Below, piece after piece: positions 8,818 to 17,900 of a stretch of 64,000 bases of DNA. Each line of letters opens with the position of its first letter. Positions within the stretch are counted from its first letter, which is position 1. The translations under genes were made by a program, and so were the position numbers. The notes below the pieces were generated by a model. It made no database searches and was not told where the DNA came from. It was given only the letters and a program-made list of their open reading frames with translations. The stretch covers positions 1 through 64,000 of the forward strand of contig CALMYQ010000252.1 of NCBI GenBank assembly GCA_937873655.1, in the 5' to 3' direction. This stretch comes from an uncultured Lewinella sp. Its GTDB lineage: Bacteria; Bacteroidota; Bacteroidia; Chitinophagales; Saprospiraceae.

Positions 8818-9525
8818 ATGAGCGAACAATTCACTGAACTGCGGATCGGCGATCTCGTCCTGTACAAAAACAACCAGCTCATCGCCTTCAACAAGCCGTC
8901 AGGCCTTGGCGTACAGCCTGACAAAACTGACAGTAAAAGCCTGCTAGACCTCGCCCAGATCTATAGCCATTCCAAACTGAATGTGGTGCACCGGCTCGAC
9001 CGGCCCGCCAGCGGGGTCGTGCTTTTTGCCAAAACCCGCACTTCGCTGGTTTCCATCAACGAACAATTCCGGGAGCGACGGGTGGCCAAGACCTACCTCG
9101 CCGTTGTACAGAACCGGCCGGAGAAAGATGAGGACACCCTCGTGCACTTCATCACCAAGGACGGCCGCAAGAACCTGTCCTCCGCCAAAGACGCCGACCT
9201 GCCGCAAGGGCAAAAAGCCGAATTGAGCTATACCTACCGGGGCAGCATCGACCGCTACCACCTGCTAGAAGTCCAGCTCATCACCGGCCGGCACCACCAG
9301 ATCCGCGCTCAACTGGCCGCAATCGGCTGCCCCATCAAGGGAGATACCAAATACGGATTCGCCCGCAGCAACCGGGACCGGTCCATCCACCTGCATGCCT
9401 GGAAACTCGCCTTTGACCACCCGGTTTCCGGCGAGCGCGTCACCATTCAGGCGCCGCTGCCCCCGGATCCGGTCTGGAACGCTTTCCTGGAAGCCGATCC
9501 GTCGCTCAACCCGGTCGCGGAATGA
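8818..9525 (+). CDS. RluA-family pseudouridine synthase
   Basis: The 235-residue protein carries the RluA catalytic motif HRLDRPASGVVL, with the essential Asp, and the downstream LITGRHHQIRAQLA segment typical of the family. These enzymes isomerise uridine to pseudouridine in rRNA or tRNA; the target site cannot be assigned. There is no S4 domain. The gene follows the small membrane protein by two bases and its end overlaps the extended rsmG frame (9522), so all three are probably one transcript concerned with RNA modification. Confidence 0.9.
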   Translation: MSEQFTELRIGDLVLYKNNQLIAFNKPSGLGVQPDKTDSKSLLDLAQIYSHSKLNVVHRLDRPASGVVLFAKTRTSLVSINEQFRERRVAKTYLAVVQNRPEKDEDTLVHFITKDGRKNLSSAKDADLPQGQKAELSYTYRGSIDRYHLLEVQLITGRHHQIRAQLAAIGCPIKGDTKYGFARSNRDRSIHLHAWKLAFDHPVSGERVTIQAPLPPDPVWNAFLEADPSLNPVAE

Positions 9526-9557
9526 CCCGCGCCCTCAAATCGCACAAAAGCCACCCA

Positions 9558-10187
9558 ATGGAAGAAATCCTGAAGTACTTTCCAAAACTGACCCCCGCCC
9601 AACAGGCGCAATTCGCGGCACTGGGCCCCTTGTACAGCGAATGGAATGAAAAGATCAATGTGATCTCCCGGAAAGATATCGAACACCTCTATTCCCACCA
9701 CATCCTCCATGCCCTGGCCGTCGGCAAGGTAATGAACTTTCAGCCCGGAGCTGACGTTCTGGATTTAGGAACCGGCGGCGGCATTCCCGGTATTCCGCTG
9801 GCCATACTGTTCCCGGAAAGCCGGTTCACCCTCATCGACGGCACCGGCAAGAAAATCACGGTGGTCCGGGAGATAGCCTCCGCAATCGGCCTTTCCAATG
9901 TGGATGCCCGTCACCAAAGGGCCGAAGAGGTAAAGGAAAAATTCGACTTCGTGATCTCCCGGGGCGTAGCCGGCCTCGACAAACTGTTTGCCTGGACTAC
10001 CCGCCTCCTGAAAAGGCAACATCGCCACGCCCTCCCCAACGGGCTGATCGCCCTGAAAGGCGGCAATATCCGGGCCGAGCTCAAACTGCTCCCCAAAGGA
10101 GCCTATACCGAGGTTTTCCCCATTCAGGACCTTTTCCCGGAGCCCTATTTTGAAGAAAAATCAGTGGTCTATGTCCAAGGATATTAA
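9558..10187 (+). CDS. rsmG: 16S rRNA (guanine527-N7)-methyltransferase RsmG
   Basis: The 209-residue protein has the GidB/RsmG order: an N-terminal helical part with NVISRKDIEHLYSHHILHAL, the SAM-binding motif VLDLGTGGGIPGIPLAILFP, and FVISRGVAGLDKL further on. It methylates G527 of 16S rRNA. The start at 9558 (MEEILKYFPKLT) fits family alignments better than 9522, which would overlap the upstream gene and add a basic unconserved tail. Normal length. Confidence 0.93.
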   Translation: MEEILKYFPKLTPAQQAQFAALGPLYSEWNEKINVISRKDIEHLYSHHILHALAVGKVMNFQPGADVLDLGTGGGIPGIPLAILFPESRFTLIDGTGKKITVVREIASAIGLSNVDARHQRAEEVKEKFDFVISRGVAGLDKLFAWTTRLLKRQHRHALPNGLIALKGGNIRAELKLLPKGAYTEVFPIQDLFPEPYFEEKSVVYVQGY

Positions 10188-10291
10188 TATTCTGAATATT
10201 TAAAAAAGTGCAAAAATAAATTTTGAATTTCGAACAATAGGCGGTAAATTGAACTTCTATTCCAGTATTTATCCATTAAAAATATCGCCTT

Positions 10292-10672
10292 ATGAAGACG
10301 CATGAAAGGGAGTTATTGATCTATTACAATCCCGATTCCAGTTCGGACCGCAAAACGGTAGCCTATGCGCAAAGCGTAGCGCCCCATATCCGGTCCTATT
10401 CCTACAGCCAGGCGCCCTCCAACGGTACCAGCTGGCAGCAGATACTGATCGCGCTGGGCGTCCACCCCAAAGAGCTCCTCAATAAAGCCCATCCTTACTA
10501 CCAGCAGCATATCCGGGGCCGCGAATTTGACGAAGAAAGCTGGATTAAAGTGCTGAGGTACAATCCGGAAATGATCAAAGCGCCGATCGCGATCAGGGGC
10601 GCCAGGGCTGTCATGTGCGCAACGCCCACCGATATATACAAACTGACCGGCCTGCTTCCTCCGAACCTGTAA
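10292..10672 (+). CDS. ArsC/Spx-fold protein lacking the catalytic cysteine
   Basis: The 126-residue protein has the layout of arsenate reductase (ArsC) / Spx-like thioredoxin-fold proteins: a first strand LLIYYNPDSSSDRKT, then a helical insert, ending in PEMIKAPIAIRGARAVMCATPTDI, which matches the cis-proline region with the substrate Arg. The CX3-4 active-site cysteine expected after YYNP is replaced by Ser (PDSSSD), so redox chemistry at that site is not expected. It may serve as a regulator or binding protein. A long AT-rich leader (10188-10291) precedes it. Confidence 0.7.
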   Translation: MKTHERELLIYYNPDSSSDRKTVAYAQSVAPHIRSYSYSQAPSNGTSWQQILIALGVHPKELLNKAHPYYQQHIRGREFDEESWIKVLRYNPEMIKAPIAIRGARAVMCATPTDIYKLTGLLPPNL

Positions 10673-10742
10673 ATGCCCCCGGACCGGTGAGCGCGCATCC
10701 CTGACCGGTTCGTAAACACTTTGAAAAAAAATCCGGCGAATA

Positions 10743-10772
10743 TTGATATCCCATAGTCTTTTTGTACCTTTG
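10743..10772 (+). promoter_or_regulatory. Bacteroidota-type sigma-A promoter for the DUF3127 gene
   Basis: TTG at 10743-10745 and TACCTTTG at 10765-10772 are separated by exactly 19 bp, matching the TTG-N17-23-TAnnTTTG consensus described for Bacteroidota. The start codon at 10798 is 25 bp beyond the box. Confidence 0.7.
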
Positions 10773-10797
10773 GTTGCTGCAAAAAGGGCTACTATTC

Positions 10798-11172
10798 ATG
10801 TCATCATTTGAAGTTACAGGAAAGCTACTCAAGAAATTTGAGACCGAAAATAAAACCGGCTCCTTCCAGGCGAGGGAGTTTGTCATCGAGGTCGACAGCG
10901 GGAACTTTCCGCAAATGGTTAAATTCCAATTGGTTCAGGATCGCTGCAGTCTGATCGACTCCTTCAACGAGGGAGAAGAGATCAAGGTCCACTTTGACCT
11001 GCGGGGCAGAGAATGGAACGGTAAGTACTTTACCAACCTGAATGCCTGGCGGATCGAAAAGGTCAGCACCGAAGCGCCGGCTGCCGGCGGCGGCCCGTCC
11101 GGGGACAATTCCTTCCCAAGTGCGAGCGACGAACCGTCGACCATCGATTTCAGCGACGATTTGCCATTTTAG
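10798..11172 (+). CDS. DUF3127 domain protein (OB-fold-like)
   Basis: The 124-residue protein starts MSSFEVTGKLLKKFETENKTG and carries the DUF3127 pattern FKTREFVIEV...FPQMVKFQL...REWNGKYFTNLNAWRIEK, followed by a Gly/Ser-rich linker and an acidic tip ending FSDDLPF. That tail resembles the acidic tip of single-stranded-DNA-binding proteins, and the compact N-terminal domain is predicted to be an OB fold; both points are inference. The start at 10798 is selected over the upstream in-frame ATG at 10762 because the promoter overlaps the latter. Confidence 0.85.
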   Translation: MSSFEVTGKLLKKFETENKTGSFQAREFVIEVDSGNFPQMVKFQLVQDRCSLIDSFNEGEEIKVHFDLRGREWNGKYFTNLNAWRIEKVSTEAPAAGGGPSGDNSFPSASDEPSTIDFSDDLPF

Positions 11173-11231
11173 GATTGACGCGGCCTTCCCGGTCCGGCAA
11201 CCCCGAAGATATATCTGGCATCACCCCCCAC

Positions 11232-11272
11232 AGCGTTCCTGTTCCTTAATGATAAGGCGGGAACGCTTTTTT
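11232..11272 (+). terminator. Probable terminator after the DUF3127 gene
   Basis: AGCGTTCCTG at about 11232-11241 pairs imperfectly with CGGGAACGCT around 11259-11268, and is followed at once by a run of T (TTTTTTTG). Confidence 0.6.
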
Positions 11273-11320
11273 TGTACCACACCTGCCGTTGCCGGCGTTA
11301 AATCCATAAAACCATCATTC

Positions 11321-11866
11321 ATGAAGGGACTTTTCACCATCGTTCTCCTGCTCGGCTGGGCCTCAGCCGGATCCGCTCAAATCGTTACCGGACTGGCGAC
11401 CTACTGGAGCGACTCCTTTCGCGAATGGATCATCTACACCGACGATGAGAACGAAGAAGGGGAACTGCGGTTGCGCTGGGCGGATTCCGGCAACTGGAAA
11501 GAATGGGATTTCCGCCTCGGCGAAATCAGCGGGCAGATCCGCCAGAAATGGCCCAACGACCCCAACGCCTGGGAGCTATGGGCCGATAATGAGACCGTAG
11601 CCGCCCGAACCGTGTTTCCCAACGACTTCCGGGAATGGCGCATCACCTGGCGCGGCAAACAACTCACCTTCAAGAGCAAGTACGGCAACATCCTGGAGGA
11701 ATGGGGCCTGCGCAACTCAGCCGACGGGGAATTCAATGTCTTCACCCGCTTCGAAGGCGACCCCAGGGAATGGACGGTTGCAGATGAACTGGACGACGCC
11801 TACCCTTTCGGCGTCCGGTTGATGATGGCTTTCCTGGCCACCTTCCACGCCACCCCCAAAAATTGA
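11321..11866 (+). CDS. Secreted hypothetical protein (181 aa)
   Basis: The protein begins with a clear signal peptide (MKGLFTIVLLLGWASAGSAQ, cleavage expected after Ala-Gln). The mature part is rich in Trp and charged residues and shows repeated FREW / DWREW-like motifs (DSFREWIIYT, DFREWRITW, DPREWTVAD), suggesting internal beta repeats, perhaps a binding surface. The longer frame starting at 11042 overlaps the DUF3127 gene and is rejected. Between the two genes lies a GAACGC-type hairpin at about 11232-11268 followed by T residues, a probable terminator. Function unknown. Confidence 0.75.
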   Translation: MKGLFTIVLLLGWASAGSAQIVTGLATYWSDSFREWIIYTDDENEEGELRLRWADSGNWKEWDFRLGEISGQIRQKWPNDPNAWELWADNETVAARTVFPNDFREWRITWRGKQLTFKSKYGNILEEWGLRNSADGEFNVFTRFEGDPREWTVADELDDAYPFGVRLMMAFLATFHATPKN

Positions 11867-11872
11867 TAAAAA

Positions 11873-11909
11873 AACGGCAACCCGCTGCGCATCGCAACAG
11901 GTTGCCGTT
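11873..11909 (+). terminator. Hairpin after the secreted protein gene
   Basis: AACGGCAAC at 11873-11881 pairs with GTTGCCGTT at 11901-11909. It sits just after the stop codon at 11864-11866 and is followed by AATTTCTT rather than a long T run, so termination is likely but not strong. Confidence 0.6.
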
Positions 11910-11917
11910 AATTTCTT

Positions 11918-12179
11918 CCACGGAGAGAAAGGCAGCGGCAAGGCTTTGCCCTTGGGTGCCTTCACCGCTGCTGCATGGTTCAAACTACTCTCTCCATGGA
12001 ATCAAACATGTTCATGGAATGCGGTTTTTTCCCGCAGCCGGCAAGCCGGCATGTTTTGGCTATTGGGTTGTACAAGAGGTCATTGGGTATCCTCCGAATC
12101 TGTTCCTGCGATTGCGGGGAAATAAAAAAAAGCACGGTGTTTTCATTGGTTGGAGCGGGCCTTGCAACAATCAAGGCCC
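11918..12179. ncRNA. Candidate structured RNA in a convergent gap
   Basis: A gene-free stretch between convergent genes shows nested pairing: CCACGGAGAGA (11918-11928) with TCTCTCCATGG (11989-11999, one mismatch); inside it GCAGCGG (11932-11938) with CCGCTGC (11965-11971); inside that AAGGC (11940-11944) with GCCTT (11958-11962). Further hairpins follow: TGCGG/CCGCA (12020-12036), GCCGGC-AA-GCCGGC (12037-12050) and GGGCCTTG/CAAGGCCC (12157-12179). I do not recognise RNase P, tmRNA, SRP or 6S RNA signatures. No clear promoter is visible and strand is undetermined. The rest of the gap to 12615 shows nothing identifiable. Confidence 0.35.
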
Positions 12180-12615
12180 AATCTGATTTGTCAGGGTTGT
12201 GGGGTGTTCTACTTTGGGCGTCCGGCAAAGCTTTCCAATGCTTCCCGTTCACTTGAAGCGTCTTTGTATCCGGCGGGGCCTCTCTCAGACCAATCCGCCA
12301 TCTGGCAATTTGGGAAAAACTTGGTTTTAATTAGTTCCGGTCATCCGGAGATTGAATTGAATTAATTGCAACCGGTAAATTTTTGTCATGCTTGGCAAGG
12401 TACTTGTTCCGCCCGCTACCGCGTTTTTCCGGCGGCAGCATCGGCGAAGGTTGATAACGATTTCAGGTGTAGATTATCCGGTTCTATAAGATAAATTTTG
12501 AGATGCAAATGATGACAAAACTGAAGGTAAAACGGCGGTTATTTTCGGATTATTGCATGATGCCGAAAAAAATTAAAAATTTTCCAAAGATGTTCCGGAA
12601 GCCTTGCGAATCCGC

Positions 12616-14046
12616 CTAATTATTGTCCTCAAACAGCTTCGTATCCAGAATTATCTGTTCGCCCGGCTTGATCACCTTGTCCTTTTCCAGGTCATTGAGC
12701 TGGAGCAGCAGATCAAGGGAAATGCCGGGAAAACGATCCGCGATGGCGGACAACCGGATCCGGCGCTTTGCGGTGAAATAAACCGTTTCGGGCTGTAAGG
12801 CGTTGAGGGAAAGGCGTTGCAGGTTATCGTTCGGGATCGGCGGCAAATCGTCGGCGGGAAGCGGCGCAACCTGCTCCATGCGCGCGATCGGGAATTTTTG
12901 CTCAAAGGGCCTCGGCGTGAAGATGGTCAGTTTCTGCCCCGGCTCCACCTTGTCGGTTTTGAGCTTGTTCCATGCGCGCAGCTGGTGCACCGTACATTTC
13001 AATTCTTTGGCAATATCGGCCAGTGTTTTCCCTTCCAGGACCAGGTAATTCGATTTGTAATACCGGGTAGCGGTTTTGGGCAGGGTCAGGTCTACTTTCG
13101 CCGAAAGGTTGCCCTTGCTGTCCGGCCGCAGTGATTCCAGGTATTCCCGCACAACGGGCATTACGCGGCGCGGCAGGGTCAGGGAGTTGCCTTGTTCGTC
13201 GGCGGGTATGTAGCCTTTGATATAAGCCGGATTCAGCCATTCAATGACCTCGGGCTGGAGCTCGGTCAATTGCTCGAGCTGTTCAAAAGAAATGGAATCG
13301 TGTACAGTGACGGTTTCCGTGATCTGCAGGTCCAGATCGGGGTATTCCGGCTTCAGCTCGTGCTCGTCGTAAAAATCGACCAGGTAAGATGCGGCGATGA
13401 AGGCCGGCACGTAGTTGCGGGTTTCGCGGGGCAGATAACGCTGGATGCGCCAGAAATTTTTGCTCCTGGCCCGTTTGATAGCCCTGCTGACCCGCCCGGA
13501 ACCCGAATTGTAGGCGGCCAGGGCCAGCGACCAGTCGTCAAAGCGGTCGTATTGGCGCTGCAAATGCACCATGGCGGCTTCTGTGGCTTTGAAGGGATCG
13601 CTGCGTTCGTCGATCTCCTTGTTGACCCGCAGCCCCAGTTCGGTGGCTGTTGCGGGCATGAACTGCCACAATCCGCCGGCGCCCACCCGCGATACGGCTT
13701 TCGGATTGAGGGCCGACTCGACGATAGAGAGGTATTTCAGCTCTTCCGGAAGGTTATATTGCTTCAGGTAGGCCTCAAAGATCGGGAAATACAGCACCGT
13801 ACGGCCCAGGATGATCTGGGCGCTTTTCCGGTTGCGGATCGTATAACTGCGGATATAACCCTTCACCGCCGGTACGAAACGAGCCTCTACGATGTGTTGG
13901 CTCAGGTGCTCCAGGCGTGCGGTTATTTCCTCGTCATTCAGTTCTGTATCATGGGTTCCCCGAGGGAGAGAATATGCAAAAAGCGTTGAAAAAGAACACA
14001 AAAAGAACAAAAGCGCCCTGAAGGCGCGACGCGACTGTGTGTCCAT
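12616..14046 (-). CDS. LysM-containing lytic transglycosylase (MltD-like)
   Basis: The 476-residue protein has an N-terminal signal sequence (residues 8-27), a family 1-type SLT domain from about 90 to 230 with the catalytic Glu in KYLSIVESALNP (Glu110), the GLWQFMPATA motif and AYNSGSGRVSRAI, and two LysM domains at about 345-388 and 428-470. It cleaves peptidoglycan glycan strands in the periplasm, with LysM modules binding the glycan. The layout is that of MltD. The stop faces the hairpin-rich convergent gap. Confidence 0.9.
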   Translation of the reverse strand: MDTQSRRAFRALLFFLCSFSTLFAYSLPRGTHDTELNDEEITARLEHLSQHIVEARFVPAVKGYIRSYTIRNRKSAQIILGRTVLYFPIFEAYLKQYNLPEELKYLSIVESALNPKAVSRVGAGGLWQFMPATATELGLRVNKEIDERSDPFKATEAAMVHLQRQYDRFDDWSLALAAYNSGSGRVSRAIKRARSKNFWRIQRYLPRETRNYVPAFIAASYLVDFYDEHELKPEYPDLDLQITETVTVHDSISFEQLEQLTELQPEVIEWLNPAYIKGYIPADEQGNSLTLPRRVMPVVREYLESLRPDSKGNLSAKVDLTLPKTATRYYKSNYLVLEGKTLADIAKELKCTVHQLRAWNKLKTDKVEPGQKLTIFTPRPFEQKFPIARMEQVAPLPADDLPPIPNDNLQRLSLNALQPETVYFTAKRRIRLSAIADRFPGISLDLLLQLNDLEKDKVIKPGEQIILDTKLFEDNN

Positions 14047-14151
14047 AATGACATGAATTGGGTTTCATTCAGGGTGGCAAAGATATAGAAAGCATTGATA
14101 ATGAGCACTCATTTCATATGTTAAAGTTTCCGATTGTGGAAAACTTGCCTC

Positions 14152-16797
14152 CTAAAGCAGGAACCTGTAGGTCCACTTGATCAGGAAAATATTCCGGTTC
14201 GAGTTGGAAAACGCATTGTCCCAAAGGGCCGGAAACAGGCGTTCGGACGGGTCGGCAAATACGGCATTATCCTGCGACCAGACCAGGAACAGCTCCGAAC
14301 CGGGCACATACTCCCAGCGGGCCACCAGGTTGGACCGGAACTGGACCACGTTGAAATCCGGGTTCCCGATCGAGTAGTCGGCAATGCCGTCGCTGTTCTC
14401 ATCTATCAGATACCGGTCGGATGCGTTGTCGTATTGTACCTGACCGGGTGCGAAAACCGCGTACCGGTCCTCATACCGGGCTTCCGGGTCGGTGATGCGC
14501 TTGAAGGTATCATAGCGTCCCCGCGAGATAAAGGGTTGGCCGTAATACTGGATGGTCATGTTCGGGGTGATATTGTAGTTCAGCCGGGCGGTGATGCTGA
14601 GGGTATTTTGCCGGACATGCCCGATCAGGTAGCGGTCGGCGCCCTGGAAGGAAACGAGGTCGACAAATTGGTCGACCCTTTCGCGGCGGTTCAGCTGAGG
14701 GCCGACGGTGATATTGAGGGCGTTGGTGGGCTGGTAGGTCGCGCCCAGGTAATAGTTTTCCATCCGGACGCTCTGGTGGAAGCCCCAGCCATTGGAGAAA
14801 TTCCGGTTGAAAGCCAGTTTCTTGCGGCGGTTGGCCTGTATTCCGCCCCACCAGGCCATGCCGTTAGGGCGCCGCAGGGCAGGGCCGCCGAACAGGGCGT
14901 TGTTGGAAATATCCCGGTTTTCGTAGGTTACGCCTGAATTAAAACTCCAAAAGTTGTCGAACATCATCCAGGTATTGCCGTTGATGGCCTGATAGATATT
15001 GCGGCCGCTGAAATCCCAGGTCGTATGGTGATTGTAATTGACCCTGAAGTTGCGGAAAATGGAAAACCGTTCGGGGCTGTTGTAGCCCACCCAAAGCCAG
15101 TGATTGATCTCATCGGCGTTGAGCATGAAGCCGATATCGTTCAGTTCCAGTCCGGGTGAGCGCCAGGTAGCGCCGGTCTGGAACCGGATCTTGCTGCCGT
15201 AACGGCCGAGCATAACGGAACCGCCGGTGCCGCTCAGGTTGGTGGCGGCGGTATCGAGGCGCAGGTGTGTGGCCCCGGGGCGGTTGAAGTAATGTTCGAA
15301 TGCCGTCTGGGTACTCGTTATGGCTTCCGGGGTGCCGTTCAGGGAGCTGAAAAAGAACTTGCCGGTGGCCACCCAACGCTGGTTGTTCCACCGGTGTGCC
15401 ACGTCGACCCCGCCGGTGTAGGCCGAGCCGGGCAGATAGTCCATGCCGGTACCGTCCAGTCGCCTGTTGACGGCGGTGAACATTCCCCCTACCACGGTAT
15501 TGCCGCTGTTGAAATCCTGTTGGAGCCTGCCTACAAAATAATTGGAAAACGGCTCGATCACTTCCTCGCTCTCTTCTCCATTGGCGTTGATCTTGGCCCG
15601 TTCTTCCTCGGTGATGCTCTCGAGGATGCCTATGGAGAGGCCTTTGTTGGTCTTGCCGCTGAATTTGGCGGCGCCGAGGATCGTGGCGTTTGAGGGCTGA
15701 TCGGCGTAAAAGCCGGACGACGGGTCGTTGTAAAAGCTGCGGTGCGGCGAGCTGCCGATCCTGCGGGAATAAAACAGCAGGTCACTGTCGTAATTGCCGC
15801 CGTATTCCGAGCCGGTCAGGACATAATCGAATATATTCCGGCTTTCCACAAAAAAAGGCCGTCTTTCATCAAAAAAGATCTGGAATCCGTCGAGGGTGAT
15901 CGCCGACGGGTCCGCTTCGACCTGACCGAAATCGGGATTGACCGTAAAATCGAGGATCAGGTCCGAGGTCACCCCGATCCTGCCGTCGACGCCGCCGCTG
16001 AGCCGGGTCTGTTTTCCATTGCTCGAAAACGGATTTTTGGGGTCTTTTTCGGTCGACTCCAGCTGCGCCACCACATAGGGTTGTATTTCCAGCGGCTTAT
16101 GGGGTTTGATGCCCTTTATGCCCCTGAGTTCGCCGAAGCGGCTTACCCATGCGGCGTCATTGCGGGGTATGTACTGCCAGGTGGATCGCTCTTCTTTTCT
16201 GAACAGCCGGCGGGTGCTTTGGATGCCCCAAACCTGCTCTTCCGCTCCGCTGAACCGCAGCTGGCTGAAAGGTATGCGCACCTCTCCGGTCCACCCTTCC
16301 GCATCGATCTGCGTGGCGGCGTACCAGATGGGATTCCAGCTTTCGTCCCAGTTGTTGCCGTCATTGGAGACAAATTCATCGCCCTTGACGCCCGAAACGG
16401 AGAGGGTGAAGGAAAATGCCGTCCGCAGGTCGTGGTAGCTGTCGATATTGATCTCTACCCAATCCCCTTCGAAGCCGTCCCGCCGCGACATGCGGCTGAC
16501 GATCTTGTCCGGTTCGCGATCATAACAGCGGTAAGCGATGTAGAGGTTGTCGTCGTCGTAAAGGATCTTGAAAGCCGTTTCTTCACCGGGTTGGGCCCCC
16601 TGGTCGGGTTCGAACTGGACATAATCGCCGGCCCAGGGTACGGCGTCCCAGGCCTGGTCGTCAAGCGTGCCGTCAATTTTCGGGGCGGCGCCTTCGATTC
16701 GTTTGGTGAAATATGCCTTGCGTTCGGAATTTTCCTGGCCGGTAAGGAAAATGGCGCCGCAAAGGGAGAATCCCAGCAACAGAAATGCCTTCTTCAT
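14152..16797 (-). CDS. DUF5916 protein with N-terminal CBM9-like domain
   Basis: The 881-residue protein starts with a signal peptide (MKKAFLLLGFSLCGAIFLTGQ). Residues about 30-230 resemble a family 9 carbohydrate-binding fold (KIDGTLDDQAWDAVPW, DDDNLYIAYRCYD). The remainder matches DUF5916, with LILDFTVNPDFGQVEADPSAITLDGFQIFFDERRPFFVESRNIF, and ends in alternating aromatic strands finishing in RFLL, as in an outer-membrane beta barrel. The family is common in Bacteroidota and its role is unknown. The start at 16797 is preferred to 16809 because MTVH precedes the signal peptide. A paralogue is at 58386-60575. Confidence 0.85.
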   Translation of the reverse strand: MKKAFLLLGFSLCGAIFLTGQENSERKAYFTKRIEGAAPKIDGTLDDQAWDAVPWAGDYVQFEPDQGAQPGEETAFKILYDDDNLYIAYRCYDREPDKIVSRMSRRDGFEGDWVEINIDSYHDLRTAFSFTLSVSGVKGDEFVSNDGNNWDESWNPIWYAATQIDAEGWTGEVRIPFSQLRFSGAEEQVWGIQSTRRLFRKEERSTWQYIPRNDAAWVSRFGELRGIKGIKPHKPLEIQPYVVAQLESTEKDPKNPFSSNGKQTRLSGGVDGRIGVTSDLILDFTVNPDFGQVEADPSAITLDGFQIFFDERRPFFVESRNIFDYVLTGSEYGGNYDSDLLFYSRRIGSSPHRSFYNDPSSGFYADQPSNATILGAAKFSGKTNKGLSIGILESITEEERAKINANGEESEEVIEPFSNYFVGRLQQDFNSGNTVVGGMFTAVNRRLDGTGMDYLPGSAYTGGVDVAHRWNNQRWVATGKFFFSSLNGTPEAITSTQTAFEHYFNRPGATHLRLDTAATNLSGTGGSVMLGRYGSKIRFQTGATWRSPGLELNDIGFMLNADEINHWLWVGYNSPERFSIFRNFRVNYNHHTTWDFSGRNIYQAINGNTWMMFDNFWSFNSGVTYENRDISNNALFGGPALRRPNGMAWWGGIQANRRKKLAFNRNFSNGWGFHQSVRMENYYLGATYQPTNALNITVGPQLNRRERVDQFVDLVSFQGADRYLIGHVRQNTLSITARLNYNITPNMTIQYYGQPFISRGRYDTFKRITDPEARYEDRYAVFAPGQVQYDNASDRYLIDENSDGIADYSIGNPDFNVVQFRSNLVARWEYVPGSELFLVWSQDNAVFADPSERLFPALWDNAFSNSNRNIFLIKWTYRFLL

Positions 16798-16877
16798 GTG
16801 AACAGTCAATTGGTGATCGGTACAAATATATCCCGTTCAGGACAAACTTCTTATCTTGAACCCGAATATTAACGACT

Positions 16878-17477
16878 ATGGATAAAAAGATACTGGCGCA
16901 CCTTTCCAAAGACCCGATCATGGCCAAAGTGGTGGCCGGCACCCCTTTAGAGATGCGTCACGCACCGCATGACCCCTATTTCAGCCTGATCAGGGCCATC
17001 GTTTTCCAACAGCTCAGCGGTAAGGCGGCGGAGACGATCCACAACCGCTTTCTTTCCCTGTTCGAAGGCGGCTATCCCCATCCGGACCAGCTGATGAACA
17101 TGGAAATGGAAACCCTCCGCAGTGTGGGCCTTTCCAGGCAAAAAGGGACGTACGTGCAAAATGTTGCCGCCTTTTTCGAGGAGCACAAGCTGCTGGACAA
17201 AGACTGGGAAGCCCTCACCGATGAATACCTGCTCAAAACCCTCACCCGGATCAAAGGGGTCGGTCAGTGGACGGTGGAAATGCTCCTGATGTTCACCCTC
17301 AACCGGCCGGACATCCTGCCTGTTGACGACCTGGGCATACAGCAGGCCATGCAGCGGCTCTACGGCATTGAGGAAAAAGGCAAACAATTGCACAAGCGAA
17401 TGCTGGAGATCGCCGAAGCGTGGCGCCCGTACCGCACGTACGCCAGCCTGTATTTATGGCGGTGGAAAGACCAATAG
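16878..17477 (+). CDS. DNA-3-methyladenine glycosylase II-type HhH-GPD protein
   Basis: The 199-residue protein matches the AlkA/MAG glycosylase core: helix-hairpin-helix plus Gly/Pro loop LTRIKGVGQWTVEMLLMFTLNRPDILPVDDLG, with the catalytic Asp in PVDDLG. It lacks the N-terminal domain of E. coli AlkA, which is normal for the short form. It would excise alkylated purines in base-excision repair. It is divergent from the DUF5916 gene. A leader region with a TATATTTG box on the opposite strand (16823-16830) may serve the DUF5916 gene. Confidence 0.88.
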   Translation: MDKKILAHLSKDPIMAKVVAGTPLEMRHAPHDPYFSLIRAIVFQQLSGKAAETIHNRFLSLFEGGYPHPDQLMNMEMETLRSVGLSRQKGTYVQNVAAFFEEHKLLDKDWEALTDEYLLKTLTRIKGVGQWTVEMLLMFTLNRPDILPVDDLGIQQAMQRLYGIEEKGKQLHKRMLEIAEAWRPYRTYASLYLWRWKDQ

Positions 17478-17557
17478 CATAATACCGACTTGAAATTCGG
17501 TGAATCGTAATATTGGGGGAATCGTAAAACTTACGGTCAACCCATAAAACAAACCAA

Positions 17558-17863
17558 ATGACGGCATCGTCCCTTCCCGTTTTTTTCTGGATCTGCTGGT
17601 CGGTCGACCTGTTGGCGCTGCTCGGCGCGCTCATCTTTTTCCTGCAGTCAGCTGCCAGGGGAGCCTATTACCCTGCAAAATTCTACACGTTGTGGAGCGT
17701 AATCATCCTTGGGCTGGCCGGAATCATATGGGGAGCGCCCGAATTGATGAAACAAGGATTTACCGCCATCGGCTGGATGATTACCGGGGCACCTGCCGCA
17801 TTGCTTGGGCTTTACGGGTTGTTCCTGCTGGTGGTGGTATCATCCGGCGGGAAATGGAATTAA
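17558..17863 (+). CDS. Small integral membrane protein (101 aa)
   Basis: Three hydrophobic segments are visible (about residues 6-28, 43-60 and 72-95) with a short basic end. There is no recognisable family motif. It starts at an ATG preceded by an A-rich leader, and its end is 37 bp upstream of the sulfatase start; whether they form one transcript is uncertain. Confidence 0.65.
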   Translation: MTASSLPVFFWICWSVDLLALLGALIFFLQSAARGAYYPAKFYTLWSVIILGLAGIIWGAPELMKQGFTAIGWMITGAPAALLGLYGLFLLVVVSSGGKWN

Positions 17864-17900
17864 CCCTGCGTTTTTGATTTTTATTGACCAATCGAGATAC

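Noticed and set aside
11863..12256. Overlapping short frames on both strands
   Set aside because: They contradict one another, lack motifs and cover the hairpin-rich region, which fits an RNA better.
11870..12616. RNase P RNA, tmRNA or SRP RNA
   Set aside because: The conserved GAGGAAAGTCC, tag-peptide/tRNA-like ends and GGAAGCAGCC signatures were not found on either strand.
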